Source: a virus. Taken from it: a stretch of 64,000 bases of DNA. The position numbers were made by a program, and so were the translations under genes. The stretch is from positions 1-64,000 of IMG/VR virus record IMGVR_UViG_3300042294_004161, one strand, 5' to 3'. Under the pieces are notes generated by a model. That model searched no databases, was not told where the DNA came from, and saw only the letters and a program-made list of their open reading frames with translations. Below are positions 56,812 through 64,000 of this stretch, piece by piece. Numbering within the stretch: the stretch's first letter is position 1; each line of letters begins with the position of its first letter.

Positions 56812-57022
56812 AAAGAAAACATCCATAAATGAAAATATGACCTCAGAATATTGGAGTATAATGGTTGAAAATCAACCCGAAGATGTAATTAAGATTTTAG
56901 TTGATTTAACTAATGGTAAACTATCTTATCGTGACTTTTTAGAATCTACAGAAGCTGATATATATGATTCCTTTAGAGATGAAATGGGAGAAGATGAAGA
57001 TGATGAGTTTGATGAAGATTAA
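56762..57022 (+). CDS. putative capsid-targeted protein with IREE tag
   Basis: Eighty-six residues. The first 17 codons are identical to those of the gene at 54224 (VTQLRQLIREEIQSV), and a short unrelated acidic body follows (MTSEYWSIMVENQPEDVIKILVDLTNGKLSYRDFLESTEADIYDSF). A different body behind an identical promoter and tag indicates module exchange. INE near residue 25 could be a cleavage site. Function unknown. Confidence 0.58.
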   Translation: MKVTQLRQLIREEIQSVKKTSINENMTSEYWSIMVENQPEDVIKILVDLTNGKLSYRDFLESTEADIYDSFRDEMGEDEDDEFDED

Positions 57023-57038
57023 TAAATAAAAACCATTA

Positions 57039-57077
57039 AAAGTAAAGCTTGGGAAACCAGGCTTTCTTTATTATATT
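57039..57077 (+). repeat. 39-bp direct repeat (hairpin plus promoter), copy 2
   Basis: A perfect copy of 56115-56153, here between the last tagged gene and the polymerase-like gene. The hairpin stems are at 57044-57052 and 57057-57065. CTTGG (57048) and TTATTATATT (57068) keep the 20-base spacing. Confidence 0.9.
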
Positions 57078-57103
57078 ATATGTCAATAAAAGGTTATAGA
57101 TAA

Positions 57104-58384
57104 ATGTTTTGGCTAATAGAAAAAGACTCACAAATTGAATATTTAATAAATAAAAAATATGAAGAAGTATTTGTTGAGGTAATCTCTTATAATGATAATT
57201 TACATCCAATCCTCAACGATGTGTCTTTAATATATTATAAACCGTTAAAATCCAATAAAGGGTTTATGTTATGTATTGACCATAGTGAATCATTAAATGC
57301 AGATAAAACACTAATAGACACGTTATTAACACAAACATCTCGTATATGGGTACGAGATAAGAAAAAAACATTATATTATTTACCTATTAAAAATTTATAT
57401 GATGTAAATTTAATTGATACACCATATGAACCAGCTTTAACACCCACTCATATTTATTTTCAAAACAAATATCCTGAGTATAAGAAAATAAATAAATTAA
57501 TTCCTATATCAAAACATTATGAATTATGTGAGGGTATATATAATAATGTAAAACATAATTTTGATAAAGAATTACCATCTTATTTTGAGTTTTATAACAA
57601 TAAAGCAACACTTGCTTTTTTTGGAATAGAAAAAAATGGAATAACAATAAACGAAAATATATTTTATGAACATTTTAAACCAAATCAATCTTTTTATTCT
57701 ATCCAAGATTCAAAGATTTATACCAATTACAACTTATATACAACTACACGCAGACCCAGCAACGCTTTTAATGGGGTTAACTTTGCCGCATTAAATAAAG
57801 AAAATGGTTCTAGAAAAAGTTTTATCCCACAAAACCACAGATTTGTTGAAATTGATATAAGTGCTTATCACCCTCACCTAACAGCCAATTTAGTTGGTTA
57901 TGATTTTGGAGATCAAGATGTACACCAAGTATTTGCAGATATGTATGGTGTCTCATATGATGAATCTAAAAATCTTACATTTAAACAGTTATATGGTGGA
58001 GTATTCAGAGAATATGAAAACCTAGAATATTTCCAACTCATAAAACAATACATTAATAATATCTGGGAGGAGTTCAATAACTCAGGTAAAGTTATTACAC
58101 CAATTTCAGGTTATTGCTTTGAAAAAAGTAAATTAGATAATATGAACCCTCAAAAATTATTTAATTACATATTACAAAACTATGAGAGTTCAAATAATGT
58201 TCATATATTGATGGACATTCATAAATTATTAAAAGGAAAAAATACTAAGTTAATTTTATACACATATGATTCAGTATTAATAGATTATGACGATGAAGAA
58301 AAATTATTTAATAGTATAAAAAACATATTTAAAAAACACAATTTAAAAATAAAGGTTAAAAATGGAACCAACTACGACTTTTGA
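57104..58384 (+). CDS. A-family DNA polymerase-like protein, no exonuclease domain
   Basis: A 426-residue protein with the palm and fingers pattern of family A polymerases. TTRRPSNAFNGVNFAAL (213-230) is the T-x-R-x-S-x-x-x-x-N-x-x region. Motif A is EIDISAYHPHLTA (Asp251), the fingers helix has K294 in TFKQLYGG, and motif C is reduced to YTYDSVLID (Asp389) in place of HDE. About 200 N-terminal residues do not show the usual 3'-5' exonuclease motifs. The short length and altered motif C mean that it may be a specialised or repair polymerase rather than the replicase. It lies at the head of the replication genes. Confidence 0.7.
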   Translation: MFWLIEKDSQIEYLINKKYEEVFVEVISYNDNLHPILNDVSLIYYKPLKSNKGFMLCIDHSESLNADKTLIDTLLTQTSRIWVRDKKKTLYYLPIKNLYDVNLIDTPYEPALTPTHIYFQNKYPEYKKINKLIPISKHYELCEGIYNNVKHNFDKELPSYFEFYNNKATLAFFGIEKNGITINENIFYEHFKPNQSFYSIQDSKIYTNYNLYTTTRRPSNAFNGVNFAALNKENGSRKSFIPQNHRFVEIDISAYHPHLTANLVGYDFGDQDVHQVFADMYGVSYDESKNLTFKQLYGGVFREYENLEYFQLIKQYINNIWEEFNNSGKVITPISGYCFEKSKLDNMNPQKLFNYILQNYESSNNVHILMDIHKLLKGKNTKLILYTYDSVLIDYDDEEKLFNSIKNIFKKHNLKIKVKNGTNYDF

Positions 58385-58820
58385 TAATTACTATAATATT
58401 TATTGGGAGAACACCCAATTAAATACTAAAGATTTGAATAACCGACTGTTATGCACGTTTGTATCTGAGGATACATTAGATGATATGATATATAGTATAG
58501 AGAATGCTTACTCTATCATGTACAATAAAATGTTTGTACTTTTTATTAAAAGCACAGGTGAATATGCTATTACCTATAATGTAGACCAAGGTAATGTTAG
58601 TAACATTCCTAAAAATACTATATTAGTTCACCGTAAAAAAGAGTTTAATGTTTTATATAGTTTAAATGGTTTAAACGAAATAATTAAGACGTTAAATGGA
58701 GGTGTAGTAGATCCGTCATTTAAAATAAATTGGCAACATTATCAAAATAGTATTCTATTAACTCAAGAAGGTCAATTAAAACAGCTAAATACAAAAATTC
58801 ACAAGATTGTTGAATTATAA
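58362..58820 (+). CDS. hypothetical protein coupled to polymerase-like gene
   Basis: A 152-residue protein whose start overlaps the polymerase-like gene by 23 bp. It is an alpha/beta sequence (TFVSEDTLDDMIYSIENAYSIMYNKMFVLFIKSTGEYAITYNVDQ) with an internal ILVHRKKEFNVLYSLNGLNEIIKTLNGG segment and no known motif. Coupling suggests a replication accessory factor. It is followed by the dyad and promoter of the ssDNA-binding protein gene. Confidence 0.5.
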   Translation: MEPTTTFDNYYNIYWENTQLNTKDLNNRLLCTFVSEDTLDDMIYSIENAYSIMYNKMFVLFIKSTGEYAITYNVDQGNVSNIPKNTILVHRKKEFNVLYSLNGLNEIIKTLNGGVVDPSFKINWQHYQNSILLTQEGQLKQLNTKIHKIVEL

Positions 58821-58854
58821 TTTGGCTAAGCCAAAATAAGTTATTATATTATAG
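58821..58854 (+). promoter_or_regulatory. promoter with perfect dyad before the SSB gene
   Basis: TTTGGCT-A-AGCCAAA (58821-58835) is a perfect inverted repeat that contains the TTTGG element. TTATTATATTA follows at 58841 and TAG at 58852-58854. The SSB ATG lies 25 bp beyond. The dyad could be an operator or an mRNA hairpin of the upstream transcript. Confidence 0.5.
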
Positions 58855-58879
58855 TTAAACTAAAAATTAAAACACAGTT

Positions 58880-59713
58880 ATGGATTTAAACGAAATGAAA
58901 AACCGACTGGCATCTATCCAGTCAAAATCAACAGGGAAAGGTGGTAACAACCAAAAATCAGTTTTTTGGAAACCATCTGTAGGTAAACAAGTTATCCGAG
59001 TTGTACCTAATAAGTACAATAAGAAAAACCCATTTACAGAATTGTATTTTCACTATGGTATTGGAAAAAACACTATGGTGTCTCCATCAAATTGGGGAGA
59101 AAAAGACCCGATCATCGAGTTTGCAAAACAACTACGGGGTACTAGTGACAAAGAAAATTGGAGATTAGCTAAGAAGCTTGATCCTAAAATGAGGGTTTTT
59201 GTACCTATTATTGTACGAGGTGAAGAAAGTGAAGGAGTACGTTTGTGGCAGTTTGGTAAAGAACTTTATATGGATTTTCTTAATCTAGCTGATAATGAAG
59301 ATGTAGGTGACTTTACAGATGTTCATGAAGGTAGAGATATTACATTAACTACTGTAGGACCAGAAGTAACAGGAACAAGTTACAACAAAACAACAATCAT
59401 GCCTAAAGTTAAAATTACAGCTTTAGCAGATGATAAGAAAACTATTGAAGCATTGCTTGAAAATCAACCAAATCCTAAAGAAGTATTTAAGAAATACTCA
59501 TATGAGGAAATGAAGCAATCTTTACAAGAATGGTTAGCTCCTGAAGAAGATGAAAGTGATACTCCAGTTGAAGAAGATGAAACCCCAGTTACCAAACAAT
59601 CTACAGGTACTGAGTATGCTCTAAAAACACCTGCAGCAAAAGTAAGCAAAGCAGAAAAATTTGATGCTTTGTTTGATGATGAAGAGGCTGGGGACCTTCC
59701 TTGGGAAAAATAA
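58880..59713 (+). CDS. single-stranded DNA-binding protein (gp32-like)
   Basis: A 277-residue T4 gp32-type SSB. The N-terminal B-region is basic (MKNRLASIQSKSTGKGGNNQKSVFWKPSVGKQVIRVVPNKYNKKNPFTELYFHYGI), and the core carries aromatic residues for DNA contact (ENWRLAKKLDPKMRVFVPIIVRGEESEGVRLWQFGKELY). The acidic C-terminal tail ends EKFDALFDDEEAGDLPWEK, the usual protein-interaction end. The Cys-His zinc site of T4 gp32 is absent. It coats DNA in replication and recombination with UvsX, which is encoded next. Confidence 0.87.
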   Translation: MDLNEMKNRLASIQSKSTGKGGNNQKSVFWKPSVGKQVIRVVPNKYNKKNPFTELYFHYGIGKNTMVSPSNWGEKDPIIEFAKQLRGTSDKENWRLAKKLDPKMRVFVPIIVRGEESEGVRLWQFGKELYMDFLNLADNEDVGDFTDVHEGRDITLTTVGPEVTGTSYNKTTIMPKVKITALADDKKTIEALLENQPNPKEVFKKYSYEEMKQSLQEWLAPEEDESDTPVEEDETPVTKQSTGTEYALKTPAAKVSKAEKFDALFDDEEAGDLPWEK

Positions 59714-59727
59714 AATTAATTTAATTT

Positions 59728-60837
59728 ATGGCAAGATCTAAAAAAAGTGAAACACTTATGGCTGCCTTCTCCTCAGAGCTTAAATCTAAATTTGATTTAG
59801 AAAAGTTTAAAGAGAAAAAGTTATTAAGTGCTAATTCTAAATTCAAATCACAGAAATGGATCCCATTTTCACCTGCTATCCAAGAGGCACTCTCGATTCC
59901 GGGAGTGCCAATGGGTCATATCACAATATCAAGGGGTGGATCTGATACAGGTAAAACCACATTATTAATTGAAACTGCTGTAGCAGCTCAAAAAATGAAC
60001 ATTTTACCAGTTTTTATTATTACTGAACAGAAATGGGATTTCTCTCATGCTCAAAAAATGGGTTTAGAATTACAAGAAATCCCAGATGAAGAGACTGGAG
60101 AAATTATGGATTATAAAGGTTTCTTTCTATATGTAGATAGATCATCTTTAAATTCTATTGAAGACGTTTCTGGTTTTATTGCTGATATATTGGATGAACA
60201 GAAAAAAGGTAATTTACCATATGATTTATTATTTTTATGGGATTCATCAGGTTCAATTCCATGTAGAATGAGTATTGAACAAAACAATAACAATCCAATG
60301 TGGAATGCAGGAGCAATGGCTGCTCAATTTGGTAATTTTATCAACCAAAAATTCCCATTATCTCGTAAAGAAAGTTCACCATATACAAATACATTTTTTG
60401 TTATTAATAAAACAGGTGTTCAACCAGCATTAGTTCCAATGGCACAACCCAGAATGACTAATAAAGGAGGTAATGCAATGTATTGGGATGCTACAATTGT
60501 TATCACATTTGGTAATATTACTAATAGTGGTACCTCAAAAATTAGTGTTCAACATACTGGTAAAAAAGTTGAATTTGCAAAACGTACTAAGATTGCAATT
60601 GATAAAATTCATGCTGATTATGGAATTGCTACTACATCAACAGTTATTGTAACACCACATGGATTCATTGATGACACAAAAGAAGCTATAAAAGAATATA
60701 AAGCTAAACATGCTCATGAATGGTTTAATGATCAAGTGAATGTTACTGAATTAGCACTTATTGAAGACAACTCAGAATGGGAAGAAAGTAGTAGAATATC
60801 TCCTACAATGTCTGTAGATGAGGATGAAACAAATTAA
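59728..60837 (+). CDS. uvsX: UvsX-like RecA recombinase
   Basis: A 369-residue RecA-family recombinase of the T4 UvsX type. Walker A is GGSDTGKT (70-77), preceded by PGVPMGHITISRG. Walker B lies in YDLLFLWDSSGSIP. The DNA-binding loop region is around NKTGVQPALVPMAQPRMTNKGGNAMYWDATIVITFG. A C-terminal acidic tail is present. It forms filaments on ssDNA for strand invasion and recombination-dependent replication, 14 bp after the SSB gene. Confidence 0.9.
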   Translation: MARSKKSETLMAAFSSELKSKFDLEKFKEKKLLSANSKFKSQKWIPFSPAIQEALSIPGVPMGHITISRGGSDTGKTTLLIETAVAAQKMNILPVFIITEQKWDFSHAQKMGLELQEIPDEETGEIMDYKGFFLYVDRSSLNSIEDVSGFIADILDEQKKGNLPYDLLFLWDSSGSIPCRMSIEQNNNNPMWNAGAMAAQFGNFINQKFPLSRKESSPYTNTFFVINKTGVQPALVPMAQPRMTNKGGNAMYWDATIVITFGNITNSGTSKISVQHTGKKVEFAKRTKIAIDKIHADYGIATTSTVIVTPHGFIDDTKEAIKEYKAKHAHEWFNDQVNVTELALIEDNSEWEESSRISPTMSVDEDETN

Positions 60838-60844
60838 TTAAATT

Positions 60845-61882
60845 ATGAACAAAAAAGACCTACTTAAACTTCTCAACAATGTTGTTGAGAATGAGGAGCC
60901 AGTATCTGTAAATCGTTATGACAGAGTGCTTTTAATAGATGGATTAAATTTATTCTTTAGGAATTTTGCAATGATGAATATTGTTAATTCTCAAGGGGCG
61001 CATGTTGGGGGTTTAGGTGGTTTTATTAGGTCATTAGGAACTTTAATAAATCAAATCCAACCTACATCTATGTTTGTTATATTTGATGGGATGGGTTCTT
61101 CCACCAACAGGAAGAACCTACTCCCAGAATATAAATCAGGTCGTAATGTTAATAGAATTACTAATTGGGATGTATTTGAAAATTTAGAAGAAGAAGATGA
61201 TGCTAAAATATCTCAAATAGTAAGGTTAGCTCATTATCTAAAATGTCTTCCTGTTAAAACAATAGCAATAGACAAATCTGAAGCAGATGATATTATAGCA
61301 TATTATAGTCAATTATTACCTGAAAAATATAATTCTAAAGTATTTATAGTATCTAGTGATAAAGATTTTATTCAATTGGTAAATAAAGATGTTACTGTTT
61401 ATCGACCAACTGAAAGAGAATATTATACTCCAGAAATAGTTAAACAAAAGTTTGGAGTTCCACCTGAGAATTTTATCTTATATAAAATGTTATTAGGTGA
61501 TAATTCAGATAAAGTTCCGGGTGTTAAAGGATTAGGAGATAAAGGATTACTTAAAAGATTTCCTGAATTGACTGAAGAAATATTAACTAAAGATGATATA
61601 TTTGATATAGCAAAAGAAAAATATAAAGAACATGTTATCTACTCTCGAATAGCATTTGAACAAACCCGATTAGAACAAAATTTTAAAATAATGAATCTAA
61701 GTAATCCGTTATTAGATGATGAAGATAAATTACTTTTAGAAGAATTTGCAGAAGGTAAAAACCCAATTTTGAATCGTGAAGATTTTTTACGATTTTACAA
61801 TGATGATGGTTTAGGTCATCTAATTAAAAATGTTGATTTTTGGATCAGCGACACTTTTAAAGTATTAAATAGTTTTAAATAA
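60845..61882 (+). CDS. 5'-3' exonuclease / RNase H (T4 Rnh, FEN family)
   Basis: A 345-residue FEN-family nuclease. The acidic metal site starts with LLIDGLNLFFRNF (Asp32), continues with FVIFDGMGSSTNRKNLLPEYKSGR, IAIDKSEADDIIAYYS and VSSDKDFIQLVN, and is followed by the helix-hairpin-helix LLGDNSDKVPGVKGLGDKGLLKRFPEL. It removes RNA primers and flaps on the lagging strand. It is 7 bp after uvsX. Confidence 0.9.
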   Translation: MNKKDLLKLLNNVVENEEPVSVNRYDRVLLIDGLNLFFRNFAMMNIVNSQGAHVGGLGGFIRSLGTLINQIQPTSMFVIFDGMGSSTNRKNLLPEYKSGRNVNRITNWDVFENLEEEDDAKISQIVRLAHYLKCLPVKTIAIDKSEADDIIAYYSQLLPEKYNSKVFIVSSDKDFIQLVNKDVTVYRPTEREYYTPEIVKQKFGVPPENFILYKMLLGDNSDKVPGVKGLGDKGLLKRFPELTEEILTKDDIFDIAKEKYKEHVIYSRIAFEQTRLEQNFKIMNLSNPLLDDEDKLLLEEFAEGKNPILNREDFLRFYNDDGLGHLIKNVDFWISDTFKVLNSFK

Positions 61883-61896
61883 AAAGTTATAAATAA

Positions 61897-63276
61897 ATGA
61901 CATTAAGTTCACTAAATTCATATGGCTCATCTTTTCAGGTCAAAGTATTATCTGCTTTATTAACCCGTAAAGAATTCCTTTTAAACATACATGATGTCTT
62001 AAATGAAGAATATTTTGAAAATTCAGCTCATCGTTGGATAATTAAAGAAATATTGAAATATTATCAAAAATATCATACTACACCTTCATTAGAAACATTA
62101 AAAATTGAATTAAAGAAAATTGATAATGAAGTACTACAAATTTCAGTTAAAGAACAACTTCGGGAAGCTTATAAATCATCAGATGAAGATTTAAAGTATG
62201 TTGAAGAAGAATTTGCTAATTTTTGTAAGAACCAACAGTTGAAAGCAGCGCTTTTAAACAGCGTCCAATTCTTAAACGCCGGAGATTATGACTCTATAAG
62301 GTCATTGATTAATAACGCGTTAAAGGCAGGACAAGACAAAAATATTGGCCACGAGTATAATAAAGATGTTGAATCAAGATATCGTGAAGACCATAGAGTA
62401 GTAGTACCTACACCTTGGGATTTATTTAATGAATTCCTTCAAGGTGGATTAGGTAATGGAGACTTTGGTTTAATATTTGGTAATCCTGGAGGTGGCAAAT
62501 CATGGGCTTTAATAGCATTAGGTGGTTATGCTGTTAAAATGGGGTACAATGTTGTTCATTACACATTAGAGTTAGGTGAGGATTATGTAGGAAGACGATA
62601 TGATGCCTTTTTTACTAATATACCTGTTGATAAAATAACAGACAAAAATAATAGGGCATCTGTAGAAGATACCGTTACAAATCTTTCAGGACAATTAATT
62701 ATTAAAGAATATTCACCAGGAAGAGCATCTATATCAACAATTGAAGCCCACATTAAAAAATGTATAGACCAACAAGATTTTCAACCTGACTTAGTACTTA
62801 TAGATTACGTTGATCTTCTTCGTTCTAAAAAAACAAACAGAGAACGAAAAGATGAAATTGATGATATTTATATAAGCACTAAAGCACTTGCTCGTGAATT
62901 AAATATTCCGATATGGTCTGTATCACAAGTAAATAGAACAGGTGCAAAAGACAATATTATTGAAGGTACATCTGCAGCTGGATCATATGATAAAATGATG
63001 ATTACAGATGTAGCTATGTCTCTTTCACGTAAAAGACAAGACAAAGTAAATAATACTGGAAGATTTCATATTATGAAAAACAGGTATGGTATGGATGGAA
63101 TGACGTATAATGCAAATGTTAACACATCAACTGGACATTTTGAGATTTTAGGTGAATTTGATGAGAATGATGAGGATGAAACACCAAAACCATCAAAACC
63201 ACAAAAATTTGATACTGTGGATTATATGGATAAAAAAGAACTAAAAAATAAATTTTTTGAATTAAATGGAAACTAA
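61897..63276 (+). CDS. DnaB-type replicative helicase (gp41-like)
   Basis: A 459-residue helicase. An N-terminal helical domain (about 1-150, SLNSYGSSFQVKVLSALLTRKEFLLNIHDVLNEEYFE) resembles DnaB-N. The RecA-like motor has Walker A GNPGGGKS (195-202), Walker B PDLVLIDYVDLLRS, and the RecA-fold segment IPIWSVSQVNRTGAKDNIIEGTSAAGSYDKMMITDVAMSL. The acidic C-terminal tail could bind primase. It unwinds the replication fork as a hexamer. It overlaps nrdB by 11 bp. Confidence 0.9.
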   Translation: MTLSSLNSYGSSFQVKVLSALLTRKEFLLNIHDVLNEEYFENSAHRWIIKEILKYYQKYHTTPSLETLKIELKKIDNEVLQISVKEQLREAYKSSDEDLKYVEEEFANFCKNQQLKAALLNSVQFLNAGDYDSIRSLINNALKAGQDKNIGHEYNKDVESRYREDHRVVVPTPWDLFNEFLQGGLGNGDFGLIFGNPGGGKSWALIALGGYAVKMGYNVVHYTLELGEDYVGRRYDAFFTNIPVDKITDKNNRASVEDTVTNLSGQLIIKEYSPGRASISTIEAHIKKCIDQQDFQPDLVLIDYVDLLRSKKTNRERKDEIDDIYISTKALARELNIPIWSVSQVNRTGAKDNIIEGTSAAGSYDKMMITDVAMSLSRKRQDKVNNTGRFHIMKNRYGMDGMTYNANVNTSTGHFEILGEFDENDEDETPKPSKPQKFDTVDYMDKKELKNKFFELNGN

Positions 63277-64000
63277 AAACATATTATCACCTCGAAATTA
63301 TTATAAGCCGTTTGAATATGAACAGGCTTTTAAATTCTTTAAAGACCAACATCGCAGTCACTGGCTAGCAGATGAAGTGCCTCTATCCTCAGATGTTAAT
63401 GATTGGAAACTTAAATTAACAGAAACTGAAAAAAGTTTATTAGGAAATATCTTAAAAAGCTTTACTCAAACAGAAGTTCATGTTAATGATTACTGGTCCA
63501 CTAAAGTATCAGCTTGGTTTCCAAAACCTGAAGTACAAGCTATGGCTCGTGTATTTGCTGATTTTGAAAGTATTCATGCTGAAGCATATGCAAGACTAAA
63601 TGAAGAACTAGGTTTAGATGATTTTAAAGCATTTCTTGAAGATGAAGAAGCAAAAGCTAAAATTGATAGATTAGTAGAACTACCAGGTGATACATTAGAA
63701 GAAAAAGCACTGTCATTAGCTATATTTTCAGCGTTCACAGAAGGAGTAAATTTATTTAGTTCATTTGCAGTATTAATGTCTTTTCAATTAAGAAACTTAA
63801 TGAAAGGTACTGGACAAATTGTAGCATGGAGTGTACGAGATGAATCTTTACACTCTCAAGCAGGATGTTGGTTATACAGAACATTAATTGAGGAAAATCC
63901 AGAATTAAAAAATGATACAATGTTAAATAATCTCCAAAAAGCATGCGATTTATCTGTAAAATTAGAATTTGATTTTATTGACAAGGCTTTTGAAATGGGA
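63266..64000 (+). CDS. nrdB: ribonucleotide reductase small subunit NrdB (3' part outside window)
   Basis: The first 245 codons of a class I ribonucleotide reductase beta subunit, open to the window end. Metal ligands are visible: Glu70 in FTQTEVHVND, Glu101 and His104 in ESIHAEAY with the radical Tyr108, Glu in FTEGVNLFSSF, and Glu/His in RDESLHSQAG. The start ATG at 63266 overlaps the helicase gene. With the large subunit (not in the window) it makes deoxynucleotides for phage replication. Confidence 0.92.
   Translation, partial: METKNILSPRNYYKPFEYEQAFKFFKDQHRSHWLADEVPLSSDVNDWKLKLTETEKSLLGNILKSFTQTEVHVNDYWSTKVSAWFPKPEVQAMARVFADFESIHAEAYARLNEELGLDDFKAFLEDEEAKAKIDRLVELPGDTLEEKALSLAIFSAFTEGVNLFSSFAVLMSFQLRNLMKGTGQIVAWSVRDESLHSQAGCWLYRTLIEENPELKNDTMLNNLQKACDLSVKLEFDFIDKAFEMG

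Noticed and set aside
58821-58835. The perfect dyad TTTGGCT-A-AGCCAAA as a terminator
   Set aside because: No T run follows, the loop would be one base, and it includes the -33-like element of the SSB promoter; an operator or promoter role fits better.
1-64000. tRNA genes, integrase or attachment sites
   Set aside because: I found no cloverleaf-like segment, recombinase motif or flanking direct repeats typical of integration; all evidence suggests a strictly lytic T4-like genome.

Overview
This window is a contiguous piece of the genome of a T4-like myovirus (T4-type head, contractile-tail and replication genes). Every gene lies on the + strand and the DNA is AT-rich. The host is probably a bacterium of the Bacteroidota (inference). 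Few starts have a Shine-Dalgarno sequence, leaders are A-rich, and one promoter class (TTTG, about 22 nt, TATTAnnG) resembles the Bacteroidota -33/-7 arrangement. No tRNA, CRISPR array or integrase was seen.

Layout. 1-5000: accessory genes (cupin-like protein, a capsid-tagged protein, alpha/beta hydrolase, FAD-dependent dehydrogenase, P-loop kinase, two paralogous small proteins). 5005-15763: head and packaging block (tagged internal protein, membrane protein, terminase large subunit, portal, unnamed head-region genes, gp21-like prohead protease, acidic scaffold, gp23-like major capsid protein). 15845-16432: HNH endonuclease inserted behind the capsid gene. 16487-21293: small structural genes, PhoH, and neck/tail-completion candidates for gp13, gp14 and gp15. 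21331-40494: two giant Gly/Ser/Thr-repeat fibres (2034 and 1499 residues) interleaved with a sulfation cassette (sulfotransferase, GT9-like glycosyltransferase, APS kinase, HxGH nucleotidyltransferase, DUF2061 protein) and a glycan cassette (two glycosyltransferases, FkbM methyltransferase, TibC/BAHT-type O-glycosyltransferase). 40498-54166: tail block (sheath, tube, gp26-like chaperone with a likely frameshift extension, tape measure, baseplate tube-like protein, LysM gp53-like protein, hub with a C-terminal peptidase domain). 54224-57022: small genes, most starting with the same 20-residue tag. 57104-64000: replication and nucleotide genes (A-family polymerase-like protein, SSB, UvsX, 5'-3' exonuclease, DnaB-type helicase, NrdB cut by the window end).

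Three points stand out. (1) O-glycosyltransferase, sulfotransferase and PAPS-forming genes surround two fibres made almost entirely of Ser/Thr/Gly triplets, suggesting that the phage decorates its own fibres with a sulfated or methylated glycan. (2) A modular LRQLIREEIQSV tag, carried by seven proteins at the N-terminus and one at the C-terminus and followed in several by a gp21-type cleavage signal, looks like a capsid-targeting peptide. Its promoter-plus-tag block is duplicated perfectly over 119 bp. (3) Two promoter classes can be read: AATATTTATAA before structural genes, and TTTGG-N15-TTATTATATTA before replication, glycan and small accessory genes.
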